Assembly: GCA_022836615.1 (NCBI GenBank)
Contig: MU405212.1
Coordinates: forward strand, 496,001 to 560,000
DNA: 64,000 nucleotides
Direction: 5' to 3'
Source of the DNA: Annulohypoxylon bovei var. microspora
Lineage: Eukaryota > Ascomycota > Sordariomycetes > Xylariales > Hypoxylaceae
A program made the translations under genes and the position numbers. Within the stretch, counting starts at the first letter, position 1. Each line of letters opens with the position of its first letter. Of this stretch, positions 44,811 to 57,009 are shown in pieces. A model generated the notes under the pieces. The model was given only the letters and a program-made list of their open reading frames with translations. It did not search any database and was not told where the DNA came from.

Positions 44811-47089
44811 ATGTCATCTCCGAATCCTCGAAAACGACCGGCACCGGGTAGTGTGCCTATACAACATCCAATGGCGCAGCCTTACAATACGCAAGATCAG
44901 TTACTAAGATGGAATGGGAATAACGCGGGTGCCTTCGTTGACAACTCCTCGAATGGGGTAAACTCATATGGCGTAATACCGTCGCCGACACAGCCCCAGT
45001 ATGGACCAGCGAGTACGCCTTCGAACGCCCTTGCTAGGCGAGGCGTCAACAATGCCCTCGTTCCCACCAATCGTGCGTTCACCCCACAACAGAGCGACCC
45101 GTGGTCGAACTTTGAGGAGAACTTAATCGCGGGTCAACCAAATGGGGGTGTCGATGAGCACGATAACATAGAGTTGCTCGAGGAGAAGGCTCAGAGGGCC
45201 AAGAGGGAAGCTCAGGCAAAGCGGAAGCAGATTCCGCCTTTCGTACAAAAGTTGAACAGGTAAGCTTAAACCCCTTCTCTAACTTTATACACTCGTCGCT
45301 AATAATATCTAGCTTTTTAGAGGAATCGAAGAACACGGAGTTGATCAGATGGTCGGAGAAGGGAGATTCTTTCATCGTCCTTGACGAGGACGAGTTTGCC
45401 AAGACCTTGATTCCTGAGCTCTTCAAGCACAACAACTATGCCTCCTTTGTCCGGCAGCTCAACATGTACGGATTCCACAAGAAAGTGGGCCTTTCGGACA
45501 ATTCGATGAAGGCTAGCGAGCGCAAGAATAAGAGCCCAAGTGAATACTACAACCCTTACTTCAAGCGCGGTCACCCCAATCTTCTATGGTTAATCAACAA
45601 GCCAAAGAGTGGGGGCAGCAAGAAGGGCCTTAAGAAACGGGGTGACGAGGGCGATATCGATAGCGACGAGGACGTTGTAGTGCCAGAAGAAGTCATCGGT
45701 CATCCGTTCACCCAACCAGCCCCACAGAACCGAGCTCTACCTGCTCCTGAGTCAGGGCCCCTCCAAAAGAAGGAGCTGGCCGTCGTCCGAGATCAGATGG
45801 CGGCGTTGCAATCACGGCAGAAACAGATCAGCGATGCAATCCAGCGGCTAAGGCAGGAGCATAATCAGCTGTACCAACAAGCCATCATGTTCCAGAACAT
45901 GCATGACCGCCATGAGAATTCTATCAATGCCATCTTAAATTTCCTCGCCAATGTATTTAGAAAGTCGCTCGAGGAACAGGGTGGCGTACAGAATGTGAAC
46001 GACCTCTTGGCCAGCATCATACCCAACGTGCAAATGCCACCTCAGCAGGGCCAGGGCAGTGTGGTCGATCTTGGAGATTGGGTACAGCAGCAGATGCCTA
46101 GAAATGGAACACCGGTGGGCACACCTAAGAGACAGCATCGCCTCTTGCCCCCTATTCCTCAGGCCCAGGGTCAAGCCGCAAGAACGCCACCGGCAACAAC
46201 GGCGTCCACGCCCTTCTCAAATTATTCTAATCATCAACAACCCCAGATTTCGCAAGTCACGGAAGTCTTCGACACCCCAACGGAGTCTTCTCCTACACCC
46301 GCCTACCTTAAGCAGGAGCTGGAGTCTAATCCCCAGGAAGGTATGATGAAGATTATCCAAGACGCCAACACCAATGCCGGCAATGTTTCCCTCGATCTTC
46401 CTAACATTTCCAACATGGCTGCTGCCACGTCGGCGACCCTGACCAATGACCAACGTAACCGTATGTTAAGTATCATGTCTGGCCATAACAGTACCGCCCC
46501 CACACCCGTCTCCTCGGTGACTTCGCCTCCCGTATCTGCAGACCCACACCCCTCCGTCATGGGAGTCTCGTCAACCGGAAATATGCCGGTCCCACCCACA
46601 CGGAACTCACTATCACCTATCCACCCCTCAGCCCTTCCGCCGTCAATTCAACGAATATCACAGACGCAGGAGGAGCTAGAGCAACTCCAACGCCTACAGA
46701 CGGAGCAGACCCAGAAGCTTGAGGACCTTAACCATCTCCTTGGGCCGCTCAGCCCATCCGGCCGCATTCCCGGGCTTGACGACTCAAATGGGTATTTCGA
46801 CGACAACATCGATCTCAACCAGTTCATAGACTCGAACGCCTATAGCGCGGATGCCGGCGGCGGCAGCGACTTTGACTTCGATACAAGTCACTTCGCTAAC
46901 AACACTGCGGCCTTCGACTGGAACCCGGATGGTACCGAGTTCGCGGGCGACCCGCTCAGTGCCAGCAGGATCATCGAGACGAACACCCCGAGCCATAAGA
47001 GCCCGAGCCCTAGTGGCACCGAGGAGATCCCGAGGAATGATCTGGATGATAGTCCCGGTCGCGCTGCAAAGAGGCAGAGGAAGGCTTGA
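44811..47089 (+). CDS. HSF1: Heat shock transcription factor HSF1
   Basis: Master activator of the heat-shock response; trimers bind nGAAn arrays. Two exons (44811-45259 and 45313-47089) join as AG|C in phase to 741 residues. The DNA-binding domain covers about 143-245 (IPPFVQKLNRSFLEESKN ... LIRWSEKGDSFIVLDEDEFAKTL, the recognition part NNYASFVRQLNMYGFHK, and NPYFKRGHPNLLWLI). The intron cuts it just after the first helix, a common place in ascomycete HSF1. A heptad region for trimerisation lies at about 285-350 (KELAVVRDQMAALQSRQKQI ... FLANVFRKSLEE). A Pro/Ser/Thr-rich part follows, then a second hydrophobic heptad (EELEQLQRLQTEQTQKLEDL), and an acidic C-terminal activation region with FDDNIDLNQFIDSN. 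An alternative ATG at 44790 adds seven residues. Confidence 0.94.
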
Positions 47090-47353
47090 TAAGAAGGCGG
47101 CGGCGGCGAGTCACATGCACAAAATTTATGGTACTGCTACAAAGTAGCTATAACACTTCGGATTAGAGGCTCTCATGAAGCATCCTCGCGGCTGAAGTTT
47201 GGGGTTTGGACGGCGTTCCACGGGTGTAACACACACCCCTCACTGGAGGTAGCCTCGCGAAAGGCGTCGGGCGTTGGGGGCTGCGATGGTCATTACTCGT
47301 TTCTAGTTGCTTGATATCCCGACATATCTGCTTTGCACGACACAACACAACAC

Positions 47354-47382
47354 ATAGGCACACACACACACACACACACACA
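47354..47382. repeat. (CA)n microsatellite
   Basis: An almost pure CA dinucleotide run of about 14 units, in the HSF1 3' region. Confidence 0.85.
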
Positions 47383-47649
47383 TCCTTATCTCCTCCTATT
47401 TCTTCACCCCCCTTTTTTCCTTTTCTCAACGGAAGGGGGCGGAAGAACGGCATCAATTTCGAACGGACGATACGGGATAGGGGAGCTTAAGCTCATTCAC
47501 GAACCGAGCTACGACACCACATCACTTTTTAGATTTTAGACTCCTGCTGGCCTGCGATTTTGATCGGCATCTCTCACTCGCAACATTTATGCGCTCTCAC
47601 TCACACTTGTCGCCTAGGTAGGGTGCAACTTATAGCTGGTGCGTTGCGG

Positions 47650-47755
47650 GGCTGGCTTGGCTTGGCTTGGCTTAGGTAGCCTGGATTGGATTGGATTGAA
47701 TTGGACGTATCGGTCTATTCATATCGAATCGAATTGCATTGAATTGAATCGATGG
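47650..47755. repeat. Short tandem repeats: GGCTT, then GGATT/GAATT-type units
   Basis: Four GGCTT units at about 47652-47673 are followed by GGATT, GAATT and GAATC units that drift into one another. This looks like slippage-derived low-complexity DNA in the region downstream of HSF1. Confidence 0.7.
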
Positions 47756-48063
47756 TTTCCTATGACTACGCTTGTGTTTGTGATGCTTGGTATGTGATAT
47801 GCATATGTGTCTAGGTTGTTTTGATTCAATTGCCTCGTACTAAGAGTGGTTCAGGTGTAGATGTTAAAGGTTATATTGGTTTAAAGTAGGACCAATTCGT
47901 GGCAAAGCATTATCCGACATGTTATCCCGCCCTACGGTATCAGGTATCGCCAACTTTTCCATATCCAACTCATCCCTCGGCTCCAATACCCAGGTAGGTA
48001 GAATAAGAAAAAAGGTAAAAGAATGCTACCCTATCCCGTTAGAAATTGTGTGCGCTAGTTATA

Positions 48064-51000
48064 TCAAGGTCCTAGCTTCTTAAGGATAAGTGACAAGGCC
48101 AGTTTGGTTGTTGTGTAAACCTCGTCGTTACGGCTCGAGAATTTCACGAGCTCCGAGTGATTACGAGGCACCCAGAAGTTATTCTCGCGACCCACGGCCC
48201 CGGGATCGTCTACATTTCTCTGGGGAGAGGCCTGGGAGTCCTATTGGCTATGTCAGATCACTTTAACTCGGAGTTGTAGAAGCTAGAAGGGAAGGCGGGA
48301 GGATCGTACTATGCGGTCATCAGACGGATTCGTCTCGTGGAAGTAGTATACGCTGAGCATGTCCTGGCAAAGAGAGAATCGGGTTGCTAGGTTATGAAGA
48401 TACTTCGTGGGTCTGTTGTTCTCGATGCAAATGCTCTGAATCATCTCAAAGTTGTGCTGTCCCCTTACGAGATTGAGGAGCGACTCGTTCTTGAGGCCAT
48501 TCATAGGAACACCGTATCCAAGAAAGCCGATCGAGGAGCTTAACAAATTGCATGAACGGGGAAAAGATTTTTGCTCTCGCTCTTGGCTCAAAATCTGGAG
48601 GATATTAATATTGGTCTATGTAGAATTTGGGAATTCGACACACCTCCTGGACGATGAGACCTCCCATGCTTTGGCCGATCCATATCATTGGTCTGTTTTC
48701 CGTCTACGCCACGGATTAGTTAAGGCTTATAAATACTGTATGGGCAATTACCTCTGTAAGTTTACGGAAGCCCAAGAGGACATTTTTGCACATGCTTGCA
48801 ATTTCCTGGACGCTTTGGTTGGATTTTGAGACGAGAACCTTTGAATCATATCCGTAAAGCAGGACACGACAAGACTGGAAATTACCCGGTAAGTAATCTC
48901 GGAGCCACATCTCGTCTCCCTGTGGTGCTCGAAAGGTACCGAATGGATTAGTTCCTAGACCCTCAATCGCTATTATACTTTCATATAGATCATTAGCTAA
49001 CATATGTTGAGTTGGCTAATTCAGGACTTACTCGATTATTGCTTCCTCACCAGCGTCGTATAAAGGGGTTATCCCTAAGAAGCTCGAATCATACTGTAAA
49101 TTGAATGAACCGCGCAGTCGGGCCTCCTCCCTCTTAATTAAGTCGTTCAAGTTATCGTTAGGGATGGCTGGGAATGTAGCGGTTGCATATTTCTGCCAGC
49201 GGGTATCTCTTGAGGCTCGAGCTAGACTATGAACCTTGCAAGCCGAGCCAAAAAGCCTCTCAAGTTCCATCGTTAATTCACTTTCCGATGTATCATCAGG
49301 AATGTTTAGAATACGGATGGTATCCGGTCTGGCAGCCGACCGTTTTCGAGGTGTAGCTAGCAGTTGCTGAGTGTGTCCAGACGTATCATCATTCACACGG
49401 CTATCTTGCGTTAGCTACACATCTAACAATATGATTAGTCTTGTACTCACGGGTTGGAAAAGGCCTTGGGGAGGAGATCTTTGTCATGATGCGATCTAGA
49501 CCTATCCTCGCAAGCTAATATTCCTGATCTAGAGACGGTTAAACTGTCACGCTGATCCGAAATTTCGTTATTTGTCGAAGTAAGAAATCGTACCCGACGG
49601 CCTACAGTTTCATTTGATAGCCGTCGCTTCGGTTTGGAAGCGGAATCTGTCGTATCCGGTGACCGTCTCCCTTGCTCTATACGAATCGGTTGGCCACCAT
49701 TGGCGAGGTCCATGCTTTGCACCAAGGCATCAAGCTTATCAACCGAAAGGTCACTGAAGCCCTGCTCTAGTTCGTCTTCTAGTCGGCGAACGATTTGCTG
49801 ATAAATGACACCTCGCAACCCTTGCTCGTCCAATTCTTCCCCATCGTCATTTAACCCGACATTCGGATCCAGGCATGAGTTGATAGCCATTCGAGTCTGG
49901 TCAGTAATGTCTAGTCGGCAATGCTTGAATACCTCTCTCACAAGAATGTAACGAGCTGTAGAATCCATTTCATCGGCGACCGGAACGCGGTAAATATCCG
50001 CTAAATACTCGAGGGGTTTAGCTTTATGTAATTCTATCAATACAACGGCTAAACCAACTAGACACGGATGCGGCGGTGACAGCAGATCATCCGGGTCGAA
50101 ATCATCTTCGTCTGTTGCTGCACATTCACCTAGATCTTCACCAAGACTATCGTTAAGATGGGTTTCGACGTAGGGCCGTAATGGAACGCCGCTGAAAGTC
50201 CTGAAAAACATGACATTGGATGAGTTCCATGGAGACTGAAGCCACTTTGACATTGAGAGTAAGTAATTACTTCTTCAGGTGTACAGAGATAGGTTTAAGG
50301 GATGTCTTATGAGCAAGAACTGCTCACTCAATTGGATTGAGAAGTCCTCGCTCCCGAAATGGGCTCTCAAGGGGGAAAATAAGAATTCTCGATGTGACAT
50401 ACAGGTGTTCCATTAAGATGAAAGACGGCGTAACCAAGAAGGACGCTCAAAATACGCTTCGTCTTCTCATTTAGTACGTTTGACCTTTTGGTTATGATCT
50501 CAGCCAAAGATATAGGCGGTCTAGACTTGTCGATCTTAAAACTACTCTCTTCAGATTGGAGCCTCCAAAGACTATCCTTCTCCATGCGAAACCTGAGACG
50601 ATAATCGGGTAGAGTTCTGGTGATTCTGATTATGTCCCCACATAGTTTTTCAACTATGCGCTTTTTCTCACGACAGCGAGATTCGCTGTTGGCAGCGACC
50701 GATCTCAATTCATCAACAATGATTGTAGGTAGCTTGGGTATAGATGGTGTGGCTGTTTGGACTCGAGCCTCTTGCCATATCTGCCCAAGGCCAAGATAGA
50801 GATCGAAGTCATAGTCGACCAATTTCGCCCGATGAGTTTCAAGACAGAGCTGTACAACATATTCGTGGGCGGGATCACAGGTGCATCGCTTCCTCGAGTC
50901 GAGCACCTGGAATAGGGAGTTGGCGGCCGGCCAAATCCCATCCGGTGGCCTTTGTCGTATTTTCGGAGGAATAAAAAGATCGGCTTCTTGAGAGGTGGAT

Positions 51001-51440
51001 TCGTATTCTTGGGCTTTGAGATCGTCGTTGACATCCCTCAACAAATCAATGAGCGCTACTCGGTCTTCCTTCGTCCCAAAGTCAATACAGTCTTTTAGAA
51101 GTTTGATCCTGTCAGTCTGGTTGTGGTGCTCAGTATTTAAAACTCGATGGAGCGCGTTCAAGCCAGGATATAACGTTGCCGTCTCTCCCCACCCTCCGTA
51201 AGACTGAAGACAATCTGGGACAATCCGAGACTCTAGCCAGAGAAGTTTGCCACTTAAGAACTTTGAAAGAGGTTCGGAGTGAGCGACCTCGATAATCTGG
51301 CGATGCAACTGGAAACACTGCGCGAAGAGGCTGTAGTAGAAACTTTTCGTGTCTAATATTGGCTCATGTTGTCCTAAGACATCGGCAACTTGCCGAAAGT
51401 CCTCGAGCGCTATAAGCAAATCTAACCGGAGTTCACTCAT
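48064..51440 (-). CDS. DUF7580-like / serine hydrolase fusion protein (NLR-associated type)
   Basis: Seven exons (51440-50403, 50244-49451, 49400-49032, 48977-48752, 48703-48644, 48594-48310 and 48240-48064) join in phase to 982 residues. Residues 1-610 resemble the fungal DUF7580 family. This part has ISLAEIITKRSNVLNEKTKR, then LLGYAVFHLNGTPWLQSPWN and SSNVMFFRT, then HPCLVGLAVVLIELHKAKPLE. A linker domain follows at about 625-730 (IRILNIPDD ... VHSLARASRDTRWQKYATATF, LGITPLYD). The alpha/beta hydrolase at 734-982 has IIAIEGLGTNPFGTF, MWLRDYLPGNFQSCRVLLYGYDS, the nucleophile elbow GQSMGG (S821), FLGYGVPMNG and the His region RNHSELVKF (H952). Such lipase-like domains front many fungal NLR proteins. 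The 5' end is uncertain: an upstream frame reaches Met 51714, but no clean intron joins it. Codons are less GC-ending than in the housekeeping genes. Confidence 0.75.
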
Positions 51441-51901
51441 ACTGGAACCAGTTTTGAGGCTTCCCCATTGTATCTGAAGTAAAGTTCGCGACAACACTGA
51501 ATGTATGAACGTAGGAATGTTCACGGAGATTGATTGGTTTAAGTTTTCGGATAGCCCTGAAGGTATTTCTTAGGTACTGGACATGTAATAGCTGGATGTA
51601 CCTATCTAGGTTTATAAAGTCAAGATCGTTTACACCTTCGTCCCTTCTCCGTGTTCGAAAATGGAGAGTGGTACTTTCAGCCGCAGTTACGCCTCGGCGC
51701 TTAGCAAACTTCATTGGCAGATATCGGTAAGCGGGGCAGAAATTAGGTAGTAGCTACCTGAACATACCTCGTAGGATCTTTTCTTAATTCTTAAGCCTTA
51801 CATCGATTTTTCAAGCTTCATCATCATCATATTTTTCATTTAGCAATGGAGGGCGTTCTTTGACATCTCGATATTCCCTTTCGCCTTGTGGATATTCTGT
51901 A
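51441..51901. promoter_or_regulatory. Bidirectional promoter region of the accessory gene pair
   Basis: About 460 bases separate the divergent start codons of the hydrolase fusion and the zinc-finger protein. The minus strand carries an open frame to 51714 (MKFAKRRGV ... LRNTFRAIRKL) that may be an extra first exon of the hydrolase gene. A T-rich tract and ATCATC runs lie at 51805-51840. Confidence 0.5.
51846..51863 (+). promoter_or_regulatory. Five-codon upstream ORF before the zinc-finger gene
   Basis: ATG at 51846, four further codons (EGVL) and TGA at 51861-51863, ending 38 bases before the main ATG at 51902. It would allow reinitiation control if included in the mRNA. Confidence 0.4.
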
Positions 51902-54900
51902 ATGTCTCGCAACGAGCAGCTCGCCCCTATCTCAAACCTTGCTAGACAATGTCTCATCTCATTCGAACAGTGCCTTCAAGGCACCTCGGGCCTCGATAGC
52001 CAGCGACGCTCGACTATTGAAGATCAGATGGCGCGCTTTTCTATCTGGACTTCCAATATGGCTGTCTTTGCTAGTGGGAAGGTCTGCATGGATCACCGTG
52101 TCAGGGAGGCACCTGAAGTTCAGCGGCTAGTCCTTGGCATATTGGAGATACTCCAGGGACGCTTAGAAGAGTGTAAGTTCTATAATATGTTCTAGCTTTT
52201 ATGAATCGAAATGTTCATTTTCCATAACCTTTTATCCTTCCCAGGTATCCGCCTAGTCGAAAGTCTTACGGACCCGCATTGTCTTATTGAGATACGATTT
52301 TCTGTCCTAGCTCAGGGTGACTTTGAGCGAATCGCCGATAGTATATCTTCCGAAGTTGGCCTGCTCCATGAGTTGTCGAACACAATTCGTAAGGCCAGCA
52401 GAGAGTCACAAGACGTTAAAGCAATCACATCTTTCCAGATAAAGGATGATGAGGGAAACAACGTAGAGGACATCCTAAAGGAATATTTTGCAAAAAATAT
52501 CCGAGACTGCTTTCCGGAGAGCAGCGATTCAATTCGTAACCGGCTTGCTACTACTATGATTCTGAGGCGGAAGAAAATATTGTATAGACGGTCACGTTAC
52601 GCTGTGAATCCTATCAAGCCAACCCAACCAGCCCTAAAACCGAAAATCGAGACCCAAATTGCCGTTCTGCAACAAGATACTAGGCTTCATGATTCCCCTA
52701 GCCAAGCTATCAAGTCAGCAGCTGTACCAAGTAGAATATGCTCAGCAGTCCAGAGTGCTACTACTTTGGCACCACAGAATTTCCAACGAGCGTCTGCGCC
52801 ATCAGTTGTCTCCCACGTAAAATCTGTTGATCTAGGGTCTCACGAGGAACTAATTTTCCCGCCTCGTCCAGAGGATCCGAACCACGGCATGATCGAATTG
52901 ACATGTCCGTATTGTCTCTACGTCCTTTCCGGCCTTGAGGTCAGCAATGAGGCGAGGTGGAGGTTCGTAATCAAAAACCCATCTACCTATATCTATAAAA
53001 ACTAACAGTCGTATTTGAGGAAACATGTCCTTGGAGACCTGGACGCTCTAATTTGCCTGTTTGACCCTTGCGATGAACCAAATGTTCTCTACAGGCATAG
53101 TAAGGATTGGCTACAGCATATGCGCAAACATACCAAACAATGGCGCTGTTCGGCAAAGGTCCATGACATCCAAGATTTTAATAGCCGTGGGGAATTCGAG
53201 ATTCATTTGAGAGAAAGCCACAAAAAGAACTATACCAGCGCCCAGCTTGACCTTCTTGCGGAGAGAGCAATGCGTTCTTCTGGCCCGTTGTTCGATATTT
53301 GTCCCCTCTGCGGGGGGGAGGGCGATGCAGACGACGACCAAATTTCAGGAAATTTGGTTGATCACATCGTTGGCCATTTAAGGTCACTTGCCCTTAAATC
53401 TCTCCCACCACACTACAGCAATAACGACAACGCTTCATATAATAGCCACGATGATGGGTCCGCGAGATCCCGCAGCACTATGAAGAGTCTTCTTGGGGGT
53501 TCAAACACATCGATTCATTCTTGGTTTTCGTCATCTCCATCACCTCCATCACCAAATAGTACCTTACCTTACAATTGGGATAGCTCTGCGGACACGTATG
53601 CTGAGGGTGCGATTGACTGGCGGTATGTTCTAGATGTAGTCCGAAAGCCGCAAGAAAATGAGCAGGACTTTATAAAAGAACATATGGCTAGAGCTAGGCC
53701 TGATTTCGTACCAGTGGAAGAGAAACCTCTTACGCTACATGGGATGTACTACAACAACGAAAATTATGACTACGATAGCGATACGGACATGGGTGTCGAA
53801 GGTAGCGGAAACGACTACCTTGAACCAACAGAGCAATGCTTCCGAAATCACGTCTTGAGATTGAGTCCTAGCCTCATGGCAAATAGCTACTTAGTAAACC
53901 GAATGTCGTACCACATGACCAACTGCCTGAAGAGATTGGGGGATGTAAGGAAACAGCATCTATCCCGCAATCGTTCAACTTATAGTCCTGATGGAGCTGG
54001 GGACTCGAATAATAAAGGGCTAGAACTATTTAACGGCGACATCAAAAGGTTTAGACAACTTAAGGGCAACACCAACTGTAGGGTCCTCCCTATTGGCTTT
54101 TTAATGCCACAGACGGCAGACTTTCCGACAAGCTTCGAATGCCAGCTATGTTTCCATTCCTATAAATTCCAATCACTTTCCGATTGGATTATACACGTTT
54201 ACGAGGATATACAGCCCTTTACCTGCACCCATGACCATTGCCCTGACCCAAGGACATTCCAACGTAAAGGTGACTGGATTCGTCACGAAAACGAATCTCA
54301 TCATCTTTTTGAGTGGTGGACCTGTAATATGCTCGCCTGCAATTTTACTTGTTTTAACCGGGACGACTTCGATCAGCATTTACGTGATGTACACGGTTTT
54401 ACTACGCAGCCCTTGGAAAATACTGCTATACTAAAAAATACTTTTGAATGCCACAAAACGACGCAAGATCCACCCGAAACTTGCCCTTTCTGCGATAGGA
54501 GGTTCCTTACCTGGAATAAACGCTTCAATCACGTAGCGAAACACTTGGAACTCATAAGTCTACCAATCTTAGGAATTATTGAAAGGGTACCAGATTCTAT
54601 ATGGGAGCACGGAGCCAACCTACCTGTACCAGTCCCAAGGAAGCCATCGAATTTCAGGTCACTTTCAATTGTAACGAATCCAGAATTCCAGACACAATCT
54701 AGCGATATCGCAGATTTTTATGAAACTCAAAACGCCGGTCGATCACCAGGAGGTCTTAACGATCCTCGAATCTCCGACGAGTCGCCTTATTTTAATAGAG
54801 TACAATTTCATGGAGTATCTTGTACTGGGAACTACCAATCTTACACCGGGTCCGAGTCGTTCAACCATCGTGGGCACTTGCTACTCCGGCAGGGCTCACC

Positions 54901-56119
54901 AGAGAATATTACTCCTGAAGATGCGAAGAAGTATTATCTATTAAATCTCTTTTTTGACACTATACTCCCTACCATTTTCCCGATTCTGCAACTAAGTTGG
55001 CATAATCCATCTATCTCGGATTTGATTCGGCCTACGGTAGACAGTAACGAAAGTTACTTTTACTGCTGTTTAATGATCGCTGCTCATCATTATAACAACA
55101 CCAGGAATCTGTTATTACGCCACGACATCACAAAATATCATGGTGAGACGATTGTTCGGCTTAGGGCCTCGTTAGATAACGAAGAAAACTATCGACAAGT
55201 GCTCGAAACAAACCTTGGACTCATTTTGTACCACTGTCATGTCGGTTCATACGATACACAATCGACCCTCAATATTCACTGGCAATCTTACTTTCAAGGT
55301 GCTGCGTCGGTAGCTGTCCTGCTAAAATTACCTAGTTTGAATCCCGGATACTCGGCAGATATTTCTTCCACGTGGAATCGCTTTTACTCAAGTGTAATGG
55401 CGTGGGTTGATATCCTAGGCGCCACCATGAAAGGTTCTGCGCCTTCCTTTGCGCCGATCTATCGTGAAATGCACAGTTCTGGTAACAATGCTAACCTGGG
55501 GCTATACGAATTGATGGGTTGCGATGACCGCGTCATGCATCTAATCTCAGAAATTGCCTGCCTCGATTCACTTAACAAAAATGGGTTTGATGAGGCTAAT
55601 CTTCGCGAACATATTTCTGCTTTGGACGGTGAACTCGTTTTAGTCGAGAAACACGAAACAAACCTGAAAATGGCAACTAATTTTGATGGCTCGCTCGACG
55701 TAGTACAGTTGACCAAGAACGTCACAAAGGCTTTTCTCTGGGCCGCTCGAATATACCTGTACAGTCTGGCTCCGGATTTCCTGCCAAGCCAACCCAGCTG
55801 CGTCGAGCTGGTGGAAAAAATTACCGTTATTTTTCAGCATATACCATCCGGGCCTACTGGATATGATCGATGTCTCGTCTGGCCGTACTTAATCAGTGGG
55901 TCAGTATGTACTGCGTCTTCAGGCCTCCGCCAGCTCATCAACAGCCGCATCGAGAATCTCGGCGACGCGGCGAGGTTAGGCAACTTCAGCGGTCTCATTC
56001 CCGTGCTAAGGGAAGGTTGGAGGAGAGTTGATTCATATCCCGGTCTACCAGCTTACGCGCCGTATACACCATGGAGAGAGATTATGGAGGAGATGGGATG
56101 GGAATATTTGCTCATCTAG
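51902..56119 (+). CDS. Mosaic C2H2 zinc-finger / fungal transcription-factor-domain protein
   Basis: Three exons (51902-52172, 52245-52962 and 53020-56119) join in phase to 1362 residues. Residues 1-300 (ISNLARQCLISFEQCLQG ... RLVLGILEILQGRL) match the helical N-terminal module that precedes zinc fingers in many fungal NLR-like proteins. The first C2H2 block at about 311-458 has CPYCLYVL, RWRKHVLGDLDALICLF, DWLQHMRKHT and CPLCGGE ... HIVGHLRSLAL. The second block at about 700-850 has FECQLCFHSYKFQSLSDWI, IQPFTCTHDHCPDPRTFQRK, DWIRHENESHHLFEWWTC and CPFCDRRF. Residues about 960-1340 match the Fungal_trans_2-type regulatory domain (KYYLLNLFFDTILPTIFPIL, SNESYFYCCLMIAAHHYNN). All are in one uninterrupted exon 3 apart from the first finger, so the fusion is real in this sequence. 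A DNA-binding or signalling role is inferred. The second intron was placed to restore ARWRKHV. Confidence 0.78.
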
Positions 56120-57009
56120 CTAGTAGAATGTAATATTGGAAAGTTGGGTATTTGGCTATGTTCTTCATACCATGAACAGGTCGAATGTGCTGGTTGAAAT
56201 AAGGATTAGAAGATCTCGGAAGCTCTCGTCGTAGGTATGTATGAACCACCCTCTGACTTATCTAAATGTTCCTTAGCAGAAACGATACTAAACGATTAGA
56301 TTATTCTCACTTTATAGGAATCTTCATCATCAATTGTAAAGGGGTGATGAGAGATTGATATCATTTGGCCCTTGTTAGCCAATCGAACAACGTGCGGAAT
56401 ATCTCCAGATACCTATTTCGCGATGACTCGGGAGATGTAGTTAGGTAATCTTTATCTAGGATTTGCCTGTCATGGCGTCGTATGTATTATGCCTTCTTGT
56501 AAATGCATGTCAAAACACCTATAAGAAAGAAATGATAATAACCAAAACAAACGCCTAGACAGCTAGAGAAAATAGGCGCAGAGTCTCTTTGTCTTTACGC
56601 GACGTTGGCGCAGCGCCGTCGAATCGCATCGCACAAACGTCGAAGCTTGAAGAGCACAGCCGCACTTAAACATCCCAAGGGGGCTTCTCCCGTCCAGTCG
56701 ATCAATCGACGGCAGGGGTCCCGAGGATCTGCGCTACGTTTCATCAGCGGCGCCTATTGGATCTAGGGTCGACGTCATTCAGTGAGACAAGGGAGGGGCG
56801 CAATTTATGTGCGTAACAATGTCTGACTGGAATTTCTGATGGTTATTATTAGAGAGCCTGGCACCTTATTTTCATGCCTTTGTTTCGGGTCTTTTGTTTC
56901 TTTGTCTGTTTGACTATTGACAGTTCTACTTTTATTTTATAAAAATAAATGGTTTTGGGCACCCATTTGATTTTTGAGTTTTGATGCGAGTAGAAATTAC
57001 TTGGTTGCA
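56120..57009. other. intergenic region between tandem plus-strand genes
   Basis: About 0.9 kb with the zinc-finger gene 3' region on the left and the membrane-protein promoter on the right. A T-rich leader-like tract lies at 56870-56960. No gene, RNA or clear repeat was seen. Confidence 0.4.

Larger units (their letters stand above)
47090..48063. other. HSF1 3' region with simple repeats
   Basis: About 1 kb between HSF1 and the convergent hydrolase gene. It includes a CA dinucleotide run and several short tandem repeats, listed separately. Small open frames here follow the repeats and are not supported. Confidence 0.5.
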
